Shown one piece after another: positions 12,401 through 24,873 of a stretch of 64,000 nucleotides of DNA. Both the position numbers and the translations under genes were made by a program. Below the pieces are notes generated by a model. It was not told the origin of the DNA. It searched no databases and saw nothing but the letters and a program-made list of their open reading frames with translations. Source of the stretch: Medicago truncatula (taxonomy: Eukaryota; Streptophyta; Magnoliopsida; Fabales; Fabaceae); the NCBI RefSeq assembly GCF_003473485.1, contig NC_053046.1:40819832-40883831 (forward strand). Direction: 5' to 3'. Each line of letters starts with the position of its first letter. Position 1 is the first letter of the stretch.

Positions 12401-15400
12401 ATTGAATTGTGTGTCCAGGATACTAAGAGTGATTGAACTAATTCAACAAACGTTCCTTCTAACAGTATAAGGTATGATGGAAGCAAATACTAGAGAGATG
12501 GCAATTGACAACTATTTACAGATTCAACACATGAAGAAGCAACAAAAAGAATCCAACAAAGTCCAAACCAAACAAAGATAAGGAAAAAAACACAAAGGGT
12601 GTACTAAAGCCCAGCTTTTAGAGAAAATTCAACAATATGCATATTAAGATTGCAGACACAGTATATACTAAAAAACTGAAGGTAAAAATATAAGGATCTT
12701 CAACCCTGCGTCGCCATCATGAAAGCTGAATGCACTGAAACATAAAGAAAGATAGAACAAACCAAGATGAGGGTGTACCTTCATGATTGTTAAATCATCC
12801 ATAGGACCATCAGTAGTCCTATTTGGCATCATTCCAAGAGCATTTCGCAAAGAAATCTGCATTGCCGCTTCAATTTCTTTAGAACATTCCGAGGCTGTGG
12901 AGTTGGCTGCAGCAACAACAGTTGCAACAGTTCCTAATTTTGTAGAACCATTCCCACTTAAGGAATTCACAGCTTCTTTATGAGCTTTTAGAACCAACTG
13001 AGTGGCACTGGTGTGAGAGTAAAAATAAATCAGACAAGGAAATAATTGCAAACTATTAGACAAGAAAAATTGCAGAAACAGTGCAGTAATCATACAAATT
13101 GATCCATTTTAATGGAAAGCAAGAACACAATAAGAGGAACATAGAAGATTAAGCTAAACTATGGTATTCAATGGGTCTCCCTTTCCAAGAAGAAGCCTAT
13201 TAACGTGAGTATAAAAAACATATAGTTGATAACCCTTAGGCTTTGTTTGCGAGTTTGGAGGGCAAGGGAGGGAAAGGCTTGGGAAAAAAAGGAATGAGCA
13301 AGTGGAAGAAATAAATGAAAATGGGAGAGGAGGGCTTTGGGGGGTTAACTTTTCTTCATGATACAAAACCCTCCTCATTTGGAGGAACTAAAAAATTGTA
13401 TTGGAGGAGGATTTTGGGGGGTTTTGGAGGGTTAATAAGAATTTTTCAAAATTAATCTATGTTGCTATAATATTTTTAAAATTAAAAATAAAGTAATCAT
13501 ATGCATTAAATTATCATTCTCTAAAAAACTACTTTTTAAAATTTTTTGAAAGATTTCTCTATTTTTCCTCATATTTTGCACCCCTCAAAGCCTTACCTTT
13601 CCTTCCCCTCCAAACTACCAAACAAAGCCTTAGAAAATTATTGAAGGAAGATACTACAGTAAAGAACATCCCATAATTTTAAACAGGGCATGGAAGTGTA
13701 ACGTTCCTTGCGAGTTTTAGCAAGAATTTAGTGAAAGTAATGAGTAACTAAACGCATAAGTAAACCTTACTTTTACGCTCAGTTTGGAGCGAAAAAAAAC
13801 AAACTGAAAATTTGGACGGAAAAAGGAAAGCACAAAACTCGAAAAAATCCTCCGTCGCTTGGCGTCCCGTAACAGTGAGCAAGGAAGGAAAAATGTTTTG
13901 TGGCCCTCACAAAATACACCTCTCTCAGAAGGAGGAAAACAGCCGGCAAATAATTTCGTTTTCTTTCTCTGATTTGAACTGTCTTTTTGTTATATTTTAG
14001 TATTTGGAAGGTATTTTTGTACAATCAAGCAAGATAACAAAAAAGTTATAACTTTCTTTCCTTTTGTTTCCTCTTCTACCAAACAACTAAGCAATCATCT
14101 TATTTTCTACTCTTTTTCCTTTTCGGAAGCTAAAGGAGTTTTTGGCTCAAGTATGTAACTACACCCGCTATAAATATCTTATAAATTGATGTTTTGTACA
14201 AAAGAACGTTAGTGCCATTTAATTTCATAATATATTGCACATCAATATGAAATTAAAAACAGGGAGCAGAAAGCCGGGGATTATGAACATACTGCAACGT
14301 TGACACCCATGCTCGAGCTGCACCAGGAGTCTCTGCGCATAGGAAGTAATCCTTTTTCTGTGGTGTCCCGATATCTAAATGAGGAAGTTAAGATGCAACG
14401 AAAAAAGTACTTTTGATACATACATTACCAGTATATGATCTGTACGATCAGAAAGTTATAAGAATATAAAATGACAAAAAAGGATACAAATGCAGCATCC
14501 GTCATACTTCGGTAGCCCACTGTGATACACGGAGATAAATCAAATTAATATAAAACAATCAAATCAAAAAGTAGACATTCATGAATCATATTAGAAACAC
14601 CATCCTTACTTGAAATTCACAGGAGATACAGTAATGGTGCTATTTGCATCAAATAGAATAGTTCCCTTAACAGTTGGCTCATTTCTTCTTAACCTAAAAA
14701 TCAAAGAAAAATAACAGCACAGATGATCAGCATCCAAAATGTTACTACTTTTCCATACACAAAAATAATATATGAAGCTTATTTATATATAAACCTACTT
14801 GTATTCCATTTTCCCAGTTGTTGGATCCAAGATCACCCAACGTTCGTTCCATTTCCTCAGCTGTCACCATAAAAATAACAAATTTTTCACATAAGCTAGC
14901 TAACATTCAAGGGAAAATTCAAAGAGCGTAGCATTTTATCCTAAGAACATCAAAACAAGATTGGATACTCAAAGGATCACAAACTATGAAGCATGACAGG
15001 GACACTAACACATCACAACTGATAATAATTCGTAAAAATGACATAATTCAATGTAATCACGTGTGTTGGTATCTTATGCTGACACATGTCGGACACTAAG
15101 TGTCGATGCTTCAGAGATCACAAAACCCACAACACATTTGAATTACAAGGTAATCATAATTCCAATAACACAATAAAAATTGAAACTCGAAGATTAATAA
15201 TATGAAAAGGGGCAATCTTAGTAATTAAACAAAAATAACACAATATTGAATATTGATCAACAAAGTGATTAATTAATCAAAAAAAGGAGGATAAGTTAAT
15301 TACAGTTTCGGATCTCTTAAGAAGTGGACCCTGCAACAGGTTTCTACCAGAAGCAGAAGCTAGCTGACGCTTGATCTTCTCCAAACTATTCTCTGTGTTT

Positions 15401-15503
15401 TCAACAGCACGCTGTGACATTGCAAATTCAGCTCAGTTTTAACAGCGTTCGAAGAGAGAGAGGGAGAGAGAGGGAGAGAGAGAGAGAGTACCGGAGAAGC
15501 CAT
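9404..15503 (-). CDS. SWAP70: SWAP70-like pleckstrin-homology / coiled-coil protein
   Basis: Ten coding exons: 15503-15492, 15411-15304, 14860-14799, 14693-14610, 14519-14488, 14374-14293, 13007-12779, 11438-11211, 10783-10491 and 9752-9404. All borders are GT-AG, the phases agree and the protein has 492 residues. The first coding exon holds only MASP. Residues about 30-130 form a PH domain (GPLLKRSETLRKWNERWVIL at its start, LCAETPGAARAWVSTLHATQ at its end). Residues about 204-376 are an Ala/Glu/Lys-rich coiled coil. The tail is acidic and low in complexity. Domain order and wording match the Arabidopsis SWAP70-type protein At2g30880, which is linked to small-GTPase signalling and immunity; that link is recalled, not shown here. 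PH domains bind phosphoinositides, so action at membranes is likely. The introns hold several MITEs, described separately. Confidence 0.88.
10868..11140. repeat. Tandem repeat (101-bp period) in SWAP70 intron 8
   Basis: GCATATCGCAGAACAATAAC occurs at 10951 and again at 11052. The surrounding words TATAGCACCAC, CCGCTATAACC and CTATCTGATAACATTT also repeat. The CGCTATA-rich, partly palindromic character is like a dispersed plant MITE family, but its ends are not clear. Confidence 0.6.
13239..13629. mobile_element. PIF/Harbinger (Tourist-like) MITE in SWAP70 intron 6
   Basis: The terminal inverted repeats are GGCTTTGTTTGCGAGTTTGG at the left and the complement of CCAAACTACCAAACAAAGCC at the right. 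The element is flanked by the 3-bp target duplication TTA (13236-13238 and 13630-13632), the hallmark of PIF/Harbinger insertions. It is 391 bp and non-coding. A related left-end half (GGCTCCGTTTGGAAGC) is seen near 598 inside the HPPD pseudogene intron. Confidence 0.8.
14984..15116. mobile_element. Short hAT-type MITE (GAAGCAC family) in SWAP70 intron 2
   Basis: A 133-bp element with ends CTATGAAGCATGACA and the complement of TGTCGATGCTTCAGAG. It is flanked by the perfect 8-bp duplication ATCACAAA (14976-14983 and 15117-15124). The interior is rich in GACAC words. The same family is at 59743-59886 and 62301-62463. Confidence 0.85.
15451..15488. repeat. GA microsatellite in SWAP70 intron 1
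   Basis: A run of GA/GGGA repeats starts immediately inside the 5' end of intron 1, next to the donor after codon 4. On the sense strand it is a CT-rich tract, of the kind often found near plant transcription starts. Confidence 0.8.
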
Positions 15504-16970
15504 GAGGCGTAGATCAACAACTCTTGTCGGAAGCTTCAAAGTTTCAAACCCAACAAAGGGTTTTTGTTTTTGTTTTTGGATGATACTATGTTTCTTCAGA
15601 TTTGCTTCTTGTTCTGTTTTTTGTTTTTTTTAATGTGGTTGAATATAAATACTATATTATTTGAGACAATAAATTATTTTCAAAAATTAAATGAAAATAA
15701 ATAAATTATTAATTTAATTTAATATAATGGGAAAGATCGAGGGGAAGAAGACTTGTTGGTAATTTAATCTGCGCTGACTAGTAGTTGCTTGCACTTTGCT
15801 TGATGGTGTGTGATTGTCTTGATTGCTTGGTAGAACAATAATTATATTTTTTACTATAAGAAATGAAAATCAATTCATGTTTATTATGAAAACTAAAAAT
15901 TAAGGTATAATTTTGTGTTTTCTCCTTGAAGTAAATTTTACGGAAATATGTAAAAATATTATCTATTGATTATGGAGAAGAATAGAAGGATGACAAATCA
16001 AAAGCGATTTGTATTTAATTTCACTTTATAAAAGATCATTTTTTTAAACAACAACATAACTAAATAGGATAAAAGTTTGTATTTTTTTCTTATAATCTAA
16101 TATTATAAAGAAAATAACCATTTTTTACTCTTTTGGACTATCCTTTTCTCTTTCTCAAATACCCTCCAATTTAAATGCAAATAGCACGTATATAGATAAG
16201 AGTAAATTCTTGTCAAAAAAAGAAAAATAGATAAAAGTAAATTCAAATACTAAAAAGACTTAAATGCACTTTTGATTCCCTAATTTTAACTTAATTGGAA
16301 TTTTAGTCCCTTTATTTTTAAACTGTTATTTTGGTCCCTATTTTAGATTAGTTGGAAATTTTTTAGTCCTCCATTAATTTGTGATTTGTCTGGCACTCTC
16401 AATAATGACGCGACAGTGATGTGGTATGTGTATGTTTGATTATTCATATTCCATGTTATTTTCCAAAATAGTTTAAAATACATAATAAAAAACTAATTAA
16501 TCTAAAAGAAGCCCCAAATTACGCTTTGCCCCAAATCAGTCGGATTTAGAAACCAAAAAAAAAAACATATAACAACCAAAATAAATTGCATTGTATAACA
16601 GCATCATGAGTTTGCCGACGGTTTGGATAATTGGCAGAAAGTGTTATTACATAAGGAAAAACACATTGGTGCGATCATTGTAACAAATCAATCACGTTTA
16701 AATCACTTATTAATAGTTAATTTGACAACAATTGAGTGATTTTACTACATTCAAAATCCTACTGCAAATAAATTTTGCAGCAAGTTCAAAGTTCTTGAGG
16801 ATACGCCTGCACACAATTGCAAATACATGTATTATCCCAAAACATAAAAGCCAAATTAAATCGTTGACATTGTTCGCACGAGGATGAGGGTGGTGATGAT
16901 CACGTTTAAGGGGAAAGAGGGAGAGGATGAAGCAGAATATCAAAGAGGGTCGCATTTATTTATCGAAGAG

Positions 16971-17660
16971 GATTCAAACACAAAGCTTCTCCTTAAAATT
17001 GAAGAAATCTTTTACCATTTCTTCAAGTGTTTTTGGGTTGTGACTTAATATTTTAATTTACATCTTGGTATGAGATTATACGAAAATATTTTCTCTATAC
17101 AACTAAGTGCGTCGCAAACTCCGGTGAAAATCTTAAGAATTTATAGTATGAAAAAAGTTTAATGGATGTTAAACAGGGTCGTGATAGATGACAAAATACT
17201 TCCTCGAAATATTTAACAATGTTGGATTCGAACATAAAGCTTCTCGTTAAATTTGAAGAAATCTTTTACCATTTCTTCAAGTGTTTTTGGGTTGTGACTT
17301 AATATTTTAATTTACATCTTGGTATGAGATTATACGAAAATATTTTCTCTATACAACTAAGTGCGTCGCAAACTCCGGTGAAAATCTTAAGAATTTATAG
17401 TATGAAAAAAGTTTAATGGATGTTAAACAGGGTCGTGATAGATGACAAAATACTTCCTCGAAATATTTAACAATGTTGGATTCGAACATAAAGCTTCTCG
17501 TTAAATTTGAAGAAATCTTTTACCATTTCTTCAAGTGTTTTTGGGTTGTGACTTAATATTTTAATTTACATCTTGGTATGAGATTATAAGAAAATAATTT
17601 CTCTATACAACTAAGTGCGTCGCAAACTCCAGTAAAAATTTTAAGAATATATAGTATGAA
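16971..17660. repeat. 254-bp tandem repeat array, about 2.7 copies
   Basis: The phrase GAAATCTTTTACCATTTCTT recurs with a spacing of exactly 254 bp (TTTACC at 17011, 17265 and 17519), and the units are nearly identical base for base. The third unit is cut by the LTR at 17671-17882, after which its continuation AATGGATGTTAA resumes. There is no ORF. The near identity implies a recent expansion. Confidence 0.9.
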
Positions 17661-17670
17661 ATTTTTTTTA

Positions 17671-17882
17671 TGAATACAAGTAAATAGAGATGATAATAAT
17701 AGAGAGAAGGAGAAGAAGAGAGAATAAGAGCAGTATTCTTATTCACTGATGTGTATATCAATGTTATAAATGAGCTCTATTTATAAGGAAATATAGTAGC
17801 TTATGAATTAAGCCCAATAACCTAGTAGTATGGTCCACTAACACATTTGTTATTTGGACATCCACTATTAATATTTATAACA
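17671..17882 (-). mobile_element. Solo LTR inserted in the tandem array
   Basis: A 212-bp block that on the minus strand begins TGTTATAAATATTAATAGTG, contains CTTATAAATAGAGC as a TATA box and CT-rich transcribed sequence, and ends TACTTGTATTCA. TG...CA termini, promoter and length fit a Ty1/copia LTR. It interrupts unit 3 of the 254-bp repeat, which gives its exact borders by comparison with unit 2. The target duplication is not clear. Confidence 0.65.
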
Positions 17883-19101
17883 TAATGGATGTTAACCGAG
17901 AGAAAGAAGAATGATCATGTTCATAAAGTGATTGCAAAACACCATATCTATCAATAATGTGGATTTAAAAATTACAAAGATATTAGAATAACCCATAAGA
18001 AATTCAATTGCAAAATCTTAAAAGATAATTATGAAAAGCATTATGGTATCCCTCGATTAAACAAATTTGATGAAATTGCCAGATAATCAAATAGGTGGTT
18101 AAAGAATGATATATTAACTGCATATATTGTATTGCAAGTTGGTGATTGAGATTCGCCAAGATGTTATGTCCTTTGATTTAGATTTGTGCATCTGTTTTAT
18201 ATAGGTCAAATATTGAACTCATTTGTAAATGAAATCAAAAGTTTTGATTTTATTTTAAAAGAAAACCTTAAACAACAAAATTCCCATAAACATAAAACAT
18301 ATATTGTCGTCGGGTAAGCTCTCACATTTCTACACCAATAATTTACTTCTATTTAGTTCGATGTATCAATTACTTACTTCGATTTTGTCATTTGAAATTA
18401 TTATTGTGTTTTTTAAAATCGTGGTATTTTCATCACCTTGTCGTTAGATTAATCTAATTACCAGTAATTATTGTTTAGAGAGGTTAAAATAAATGCAGAT
18501 TAAGAGTATCTAGATTCCAAATACTATTCTCAGAAAAATTGCATTCAATAAAGAAAAAATCTTCAGACTTGAGTGATATTTAAAACAATAAGAAATTTTG
18601 ACCCTCGTTAATATTGAAACATCCCTTAAAAATGATGTTTGACGGATGTTTGATATTACAGGTGGAGTAAGCTGCTAGTAATTCATTTTATAAGGTAGAC
18701 AACAAAGTTAGAAAAAATTTAAAGACGTTACTTTGAAAGAACAATTTATTGTTGTGATATTATAATATAATAAATCAAGAGTTGTGATTAAATTTGACTC
18801 ATAGGAGAGAAAATTTGATTTGAATGAACTAAATGTTGAGTCTTGTCATTTGGTTCACCATCCCTAATAACTATGTTGATTCATTATTGTTTATCAGAGT
18901 CTTCAAATTTTTCACAGCCTACCCTGAAACAGAAAACATTGAATATGATAGTAAGATATGGAACTAATAAAGTCAAATGAAGCAATTTGACAGTAAATCA
19001 CTTACATTTAACATCTTGACGCCGCACTAAGTGCGACTTTACCCATTTAGGCAGTGGCCAGAAAACCTATGTGGGGTTATGTTCGAAAAACAATACATGT
19101 C

Positions 19102-22018
19102 ACGATACTAATATCATATAGCCATGCACCTCAAAGCATAACATTCTTCAAAGAAATTACAATCAAATCTATAAAAAGTTAAAGCCATTTTTTAAGTTGT
19201 AATCATTACGAAGTCACAATGATTTACACATGAACACTAGTCGGTCACTTTCAAAACTTAAATTCATTCTGAATAACTGATGTAGTATTTTTCTATCAAT
19301 CAAAAGTAAGTATTGTATATCGTCTCCATATAGACTAGCGCGATATTCAAGCCATTCAACAATCAATATTGTTCTAAGTGTATGGATTTAAAATATTTGT
19401 TTGTGTAAACCTATAATAACAACTGCAATCTCATGATCAAACAACGAATTCTAACTTTTTAAACGGTATTATCACAATCACTCAACAACATCATTTGTGT
19501 CCAAATGATGTCGTGATTTCTAATGGACTATTCAAAAGTCGATTTCCCAAACTATTAAACAATCAGAAAGTCAATCGGATCGTTCAATCGACGATTTCCC
19601 AATCTATTAAACGACCCAAAACCATTAAGTTCTTGATTACAAAGTGATTATCAAAGATTAAATCCTATGTCTAGAATTAAAACTTAGATAGATTATTATT
19701 TTAACCCTAGATTCAAAAGTATTTGTCAATAACATTTCAAATCTCAAATAAAGCTTTAAATGCAAGAATAATAAGAAGATTGAATAAATAAGCTAGAACC
19801 ATATATTAAAAGATCAAGAGTTTACATAATGACTTGTTTGAATACCTCAAAACCCACAAGGGTAGATGTAGCTACATATGTCTTTGCAAGCTTGACAAAG
19901 GATGAAAGAAAGATGAAGATTTCATGCCTAGATTCATGATGTCTCAACAAATCTTTTGTAGAATCTACTCCTAACACCTTACGTTGTGTTTCTCTCTAGA
20001 AATGTCATCTTTCTCCAAGAAACCAAAAATCTCCAAAAATGTGATACCTGTACAAGAAAAGCATGATTCTGTTTGTCTCCAAAAAATGTATATGTCCTTT
20101 GTTACTGTGCGGCTTCTCTTATTATCATAGCATGATGCCCTCCTTTTGCTTCTTCTCTCCGGTCAATAAATAAACTTTGGGTCAAAAGCCCAATTGCTTC
20201 AATCTCCCACCATGTGTTTGCATTTTCCTTTTTATTATTCACATCAGCTCATGACACACAGGCCAGGTGTGACACATCCACTGGCGGAGCCAGAAAATTT
20301 ATGGAGCTCGGGCAAAAAATTAATCTTAAATTCACATGTGATATAATATATAAACAGTCATAAATCGAAATATTTTTTTTTATTTTTTTTCCTAAAAGAA
20401 ATCGAAATAAAAGAGGTTTATCATTTTGTCAACAAAAATACAATTTAAAATAGGGTTATTAATTGAAATTGACCACGTAATATACGTGAAGTCTGAAAAT
20501 TGACCCTGTAATTAAATAACATGTATTCTAACCATGTAATTCGAGATTTTTGTTATTTATAACATGTAATATACGCGAAGTCCAAAAAAGCAACCGAGAG
20601 ATTGAATTTTTTCATGATTTCCTAGAGGCGAGTTAAGAACGTTAAAATATGGCTTTAACAATAAAATTATAAATTTTCAACAAACGACAAATTAATTATG
20701 AATTTTTATAAGTGTCAAAAGCTCAAAAAACAAAACAATGAAAATCTCAATCTATAAATCGAATTTTGAGCTCATTATTTGCAGAGACATCTATAAAAAT
20801 ACATAAAAAGGATCTATAAAGTTTCATAGCATTTCGAAGTCGTTTAAATTTATTTTGATTTTTTAACTGAAACGTGCAAAATTGAAATTTTGTTCCGCGT
20901 AAGTGTATACTCACAAGTGATCAAATTTAGTTCCCTAATTTTGTAGGCATGACTAGAACATGATAAGAACCTTCACAATGAAATTTTGTAATTTTTAAAC
21001 GAGATACAAATTAATTATAAATTGTTTAATAAATTCATAATTATGAGGGAATAAAAATTCATAATTAATTTATCCATGGTCGAAGAAATTTAATTTTGTG
21101 TAAAGCTATATTTTAACGTGAAAAGATTCAACTTGTAGGTCACATTTTTAGACTACACGTATATTATAGGGTGATCAAAATTAAATAAGAAGAAATTCAA
21201 GTTACAATGCTAGAATATATGTTTTGTATTTTATTAGGTTATTTTTCAAACATAAAGTATATTACAGGGTCAAGTTGAACAATTAACCCGTTAAAATAAG
21301 AGACATGAACCCGTCAATAGTGTGCTAAATAAAATTCCAAGACCTATTTGCGTGTGACAATTTTCAGATTGCCCAAATTTTTCTTTTTGTAAATGTGTTA
21401 ATGAGCTTTTGGGTTGAGTCTAATGTGCAAAAATTATCAATCGAGCCCGAACGACCGTCTGGGGTCGCCATATAGTAGAACCGCCCATGGACACATCAAT
21501 GTAATTTACATAAGCACAATCAATTTTATTTTCTTTGCTCCTATGACTACTAACTATAATAATAATAATAAAATAAACTAATTGACTCAATTCATAAATA
21601 AAACAACAATTTATTTAAAATGACTATAAATGAAATATTAAACTAATAAAATAGACTAAAAATTTAATTAAAAAGACTCTAAAAATGTGATATAACGGAC
21701 AGTCATCACTAACACATGAATCATGAAAGGTACATCGACAAAAATGATGTGATTTTTGTCAAGATTAGATAGAAGAAGATGGTCTATTCATTAGTTATTT
21801 TTATTGAGTCATGTTTTGTTTTTCTTTCTGTTTTTTTTTTCTTCCATAATGAATTTAGGTTTTGATAGTGACTAACTAGTGTTCATGTGTTAATCATTGC
21901 GATTTCAACTTTTCATTGTAATAATTACAACTTAAAAAATGACTTAGCTTTTTTATAGATTTGATTGTAATTTCTTTGAAGAATGTTATGCTTTGAGGTG
22001 CATGACTATATAGTATTA
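19102..22018. mobile_element. 2.9-kb element with about 175-bp terminal inverted repeats
   Basis: The arm at 19102-19275 is repeated in inverted orientation at 21843-22018. Both contain GCACCTCAAAGCATAACATT and ATTACAATCAAATCTATAAA, with about 85-90 percent identity by eye. Long inverted repeats with a non-coding interior fit a non-autonomous Mutator-like or foldback element. The interior at 19280-20270 resembles Gypsy-type leader sequence, and a hAT element is nested at 20279-21489. No transposase is seen. Confidence 0.7.
20279..21489. mobile_element. Non-autonomous hAT element with 8-bp target duplication
   Basis: The perfect 8-bp duplication GACACATC lies at 20271-20278 and 21490-21497. 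The ends are CACTGGCGGAGCCAG at the left and the complement of GTAGAACCGCCCATG at the right, beginning with CA as in hAT elements. It is 1,211 bp, AT-rich and without an ORF. It is nested in the long-inverted-repeat element. The end motif resembles that of the hAT element at 48204-49609. Confidence 0.82.
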
Positions 22019-22299
22019 GATAGGGCTGGACAGCGGCCGATTCTGATCGGGGTTCGATCCCAAAATCCAGAACCGGCCGGACCGACGAAGAAGAAATAAA
22101 TAAGCTTCACTCATACTAAAAGTCGAAGAACGGTAGTAAAATACACCGTCTTCATCTTTCTCTTTTTTATGACTTCATCCTCCTCTTTTATTTCACTTCA
22201 TCATCATCCTCTATGTCATCATAATCATTTGTAGTTGCTTCATGAGATCAACCACTACTTCTCCACTATAAAATATGCAATCTGGTCTCCATTCTTCAA

Positions 22300-22960
22300 C
22301 TTTTCTTTATCGCATGAGGTGTTGAACCAATTGAAAAAACCATAGGAGGTAAGACTCACTTCAAATGTATTGTTGTCCTCGTCACTCTTTAGGAACAATG
22401 TCGGGAATATTTACTTTCCCGTCTATAGGCGTAGATTCAGTTGATGTTAAATCTCCCATGTGAAAGTTAAAACGCTTTGGAATGTGTTTATTGGAAAAAT
22501 ATTCATTTTCAATGAAATCAAATATGATCGTAAATCTTAATTTTGAATCTGAATCGTATTCAACCTCAATAAAAGTGAGATGGTTCTACAAAATAACAGA
22601 ATTTGTGTCATTCAACTCACGTCCAAAGATTAAATAAGCCTTAAACACGTTAAACCATAGTTCAGCTAAGAGCTTAATTTGTTTCTTGCATTTGTCACAA
22701 TGTGTTTTTGGTTTTTGAATGAAATCATGTTCTATTCTTTTGTTGCAATCTTCTCCTCCGGGAGAGTCTTGTTATATTCGTGTTGATTTTGCATCATCAC
22801 TCTTTCATAAATCCTTCCCTTTTCAAAACTCAAATTTTTGGAGGCGAATCGCTGAGCAACCTTGTTTTCTTCATCATCTTCCATTTGCAAAGCGATCTTC
22901 TTTCTTTCATCAAAGTCTTCCATTTTCGAAGACCGAAGGCTGAGTCGGCGCATGTAAGGC
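22300..22960 (-). pseudogene. Degenerate coding remnant, family unknown
   Basis: On the minus strand, 22953-22732 is open for 73 codons of charged sequence (KMEDFDERKKIALQMEDDEE). After stops, further protein-like stretches follow with frame changes: EVEYDSDSKLRFTIIFDF, GDLTSTESTPIDGKVNIPDI, then VSLTSYGFFNWFN with KNGDQIAYFIVEK. An acceptor-like TTTTGTAG precedes the second stretch. This could be a decayed intron-containing gene. I do not recognise the family, although the last motif is faintly like a small beta-barrel DNA-binding domain. Confidence 0.35.
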
Positions 22961-24669
22961 TACTGTCAATAGAAGACAATGAATAAGGTAAATATCAGCT
23001 ATCAAAATCCTTGTGTTTTATAGACTGAATTGTGCAAGAAAAAATTCAAAATCATGCAATAATCAAGTTTGTGTGTAGAACCAGAATGGTAGTTGCAAGG
23101 AGAGGATTTAGTATTTAATGTTTGGGTTGTATAAATAAAACCTTGAATGTGTGTCATATATGTTTAAGTAGTAATATCTTATAATAGAATATATAATAGA
23201 TTTTGTGCTTTTCATGATTTATAGTTATGTTTATGAAAATAATTGATTGGTCTTAATTTTGGTTAATGGTTCACAGGAACAAAAACATTTAAAAAACTTA
23301 TGAATTCTACGACTTCCCTTTGTTTGTTTTTTATCATCAACGCATGCACTTAGTAGATATGGTTTGGTTAGTTCCAGTTTATCCTTAACCAATTTGTTTC
23401 AATTTATGAAGAAATGAAACATTATATTGAGGAATCAAGGTCCAACCGCAAACAATACTACTGTTGTATATCCTAACAAATGCATCAAACTTAATAGCCT
23501 GATTGCTGCTTAAGTAATGTCTTTTTAACACCAAAAAGTGTCCTCAAACCCACACCTCAAGTATCAATGGGTGCGAAACATAGAGAAAAGATAACAAAAA
23601 TTTAATAAGATAAACTAGAAATCACATTAAGTTCTCTATTTGAAACTAGAAATGCCACATACTAAAAAGTGTGGCTTTATTTCTCATATCATAAGCTTTA
23701 TATACTATTCTTCTGCATTGTGTTGACTAAATTATATTTATGTATAGCATACATTATTGCAGTAAAAAAAAGCAGACTGACGTATACGAGAGTGACATCT
23801 GAATGTTTGTGTCCGTCTGAACACTAGTTTCTATAATGTTGATATCTAACATATGTCGATTGGACCAAACAAATGGGCTGAAAGGAATCTGAATAGCAAA
23901 TACTGTCTTGAAATTTGAATTATTTTAATCTCATTTCCATAAATAAAAATAAGAGCAGTGCTATATAGCACGATGCCCTTTCCCCACGAATTTGCACGAC
24001 ATGCATAAACAACACACAATTTGCTTTATTATTAAGCTTGGAATACTGATGCTAATTATCCTTTTAAAAATACAACAATAAACTAAATATACTAAAACAA
24101 AAAAGCAAGCATAATCCAAACAATGTTGCTACGATCACCGTCAAAGTTGGTATATCACTACAGTTCAAATAGTGTTTTCTCCAATGAGATAAAGATTAAA
24201 GTTTAAACAATTGAAGAGTTTTTTTAAATATATTTTATTATAGGATTGATTTTTAGTAGCAAACAACACCACTAAAAGAGACACGTTTTTCTCTCAAAAA
24301 AAAAAAAAAAAAGAGACACGTTTTGTGTTTTCTCATCAAATAAGAGAGAAAAAAGTTGCCGTGCATCACGCACGAAAAAAACTATCGTGCATTACATCAT
24401 TATTCTAAAAATAATAATGTTTGCACATTCTGATGGCACAAAAGATTAAAAGAGAATAATTTTATTATTATATTACAAGGTGGAATTCTTGCAAAAGAAA
24501 AAGAAAAAGAAATAGAGCTCCCGATTATTATTACAAAATTTACAAGGTTATATTCTAAAAAAAATCTTTATTCAACCTTAAAAAAACATTTATTAAAAAT
24601 TGATTTTCACTTTTTTATTTTTGAAAGAAGAAAAATAATTTTGACTCTTGAATTTTAAACCAAGAGGCA
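22961..24669. other. Gene-free AT-rich stretch upstream of APC5
   Basis: No convincing ORF, RNA gene or bordered transposon was found. There is a poly-A run near 24298-24312 and short GA-rich tracts near 24495. The last few hundred bases are presumably APC5 promoter. Confidence 0.5.
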
Positions 24670-24687
24670 TATAAATATTTTTCCCGG
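24670..24687 (+). promoter_or_regulatory. APC5 TATA box with adjacent E2F-like site
   Basis: TATAAATA at 24670-24677 is followed at 24680-24687 by TTTCCCGG, which fits the plant E2F consensus WTTSSCSS. The ATG is at 24874. An E2F site would suit a cell-cycle gene, but an 8-bp match occurs easily by chance. Confidence 0.4.
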
Positions 24688-24873
24688 TTAGCGTCGTTAC
24701 CCACAGTTTTCGTTTTCATTTTCATTTTCATTTTGAGAGTGAGAAAACGAAGTACAAAATTCAAACCCTAGAAAGCACCTCCAAGTACAGTTTCAGTTGC
24801 ATTGTTCTCGTTCTGTCATTTCATCGAACAGATAGCAGGCAAAACACAAAGAGCAATAGAAAACTGAGAATCA

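Noticed and set aside
13775..14100. Second MITE in SWAP70 intron 6
   Set aside because: The ends (CAGTTTGGAGCG and CTACCAAACAACTAAGC) are only weakly complementary and no target duplication is seen.
16710..16955. 81-codon minus-strand frame
   Set aside because: Runs into the repeat region. No family features and no promoter.
16971..17660. CRISPR-like or regulatory array
   Set aside because: Units are 254 bp, contiguous without unique spacers, and in a plant nuclear context. It is a plain tandem repeat.
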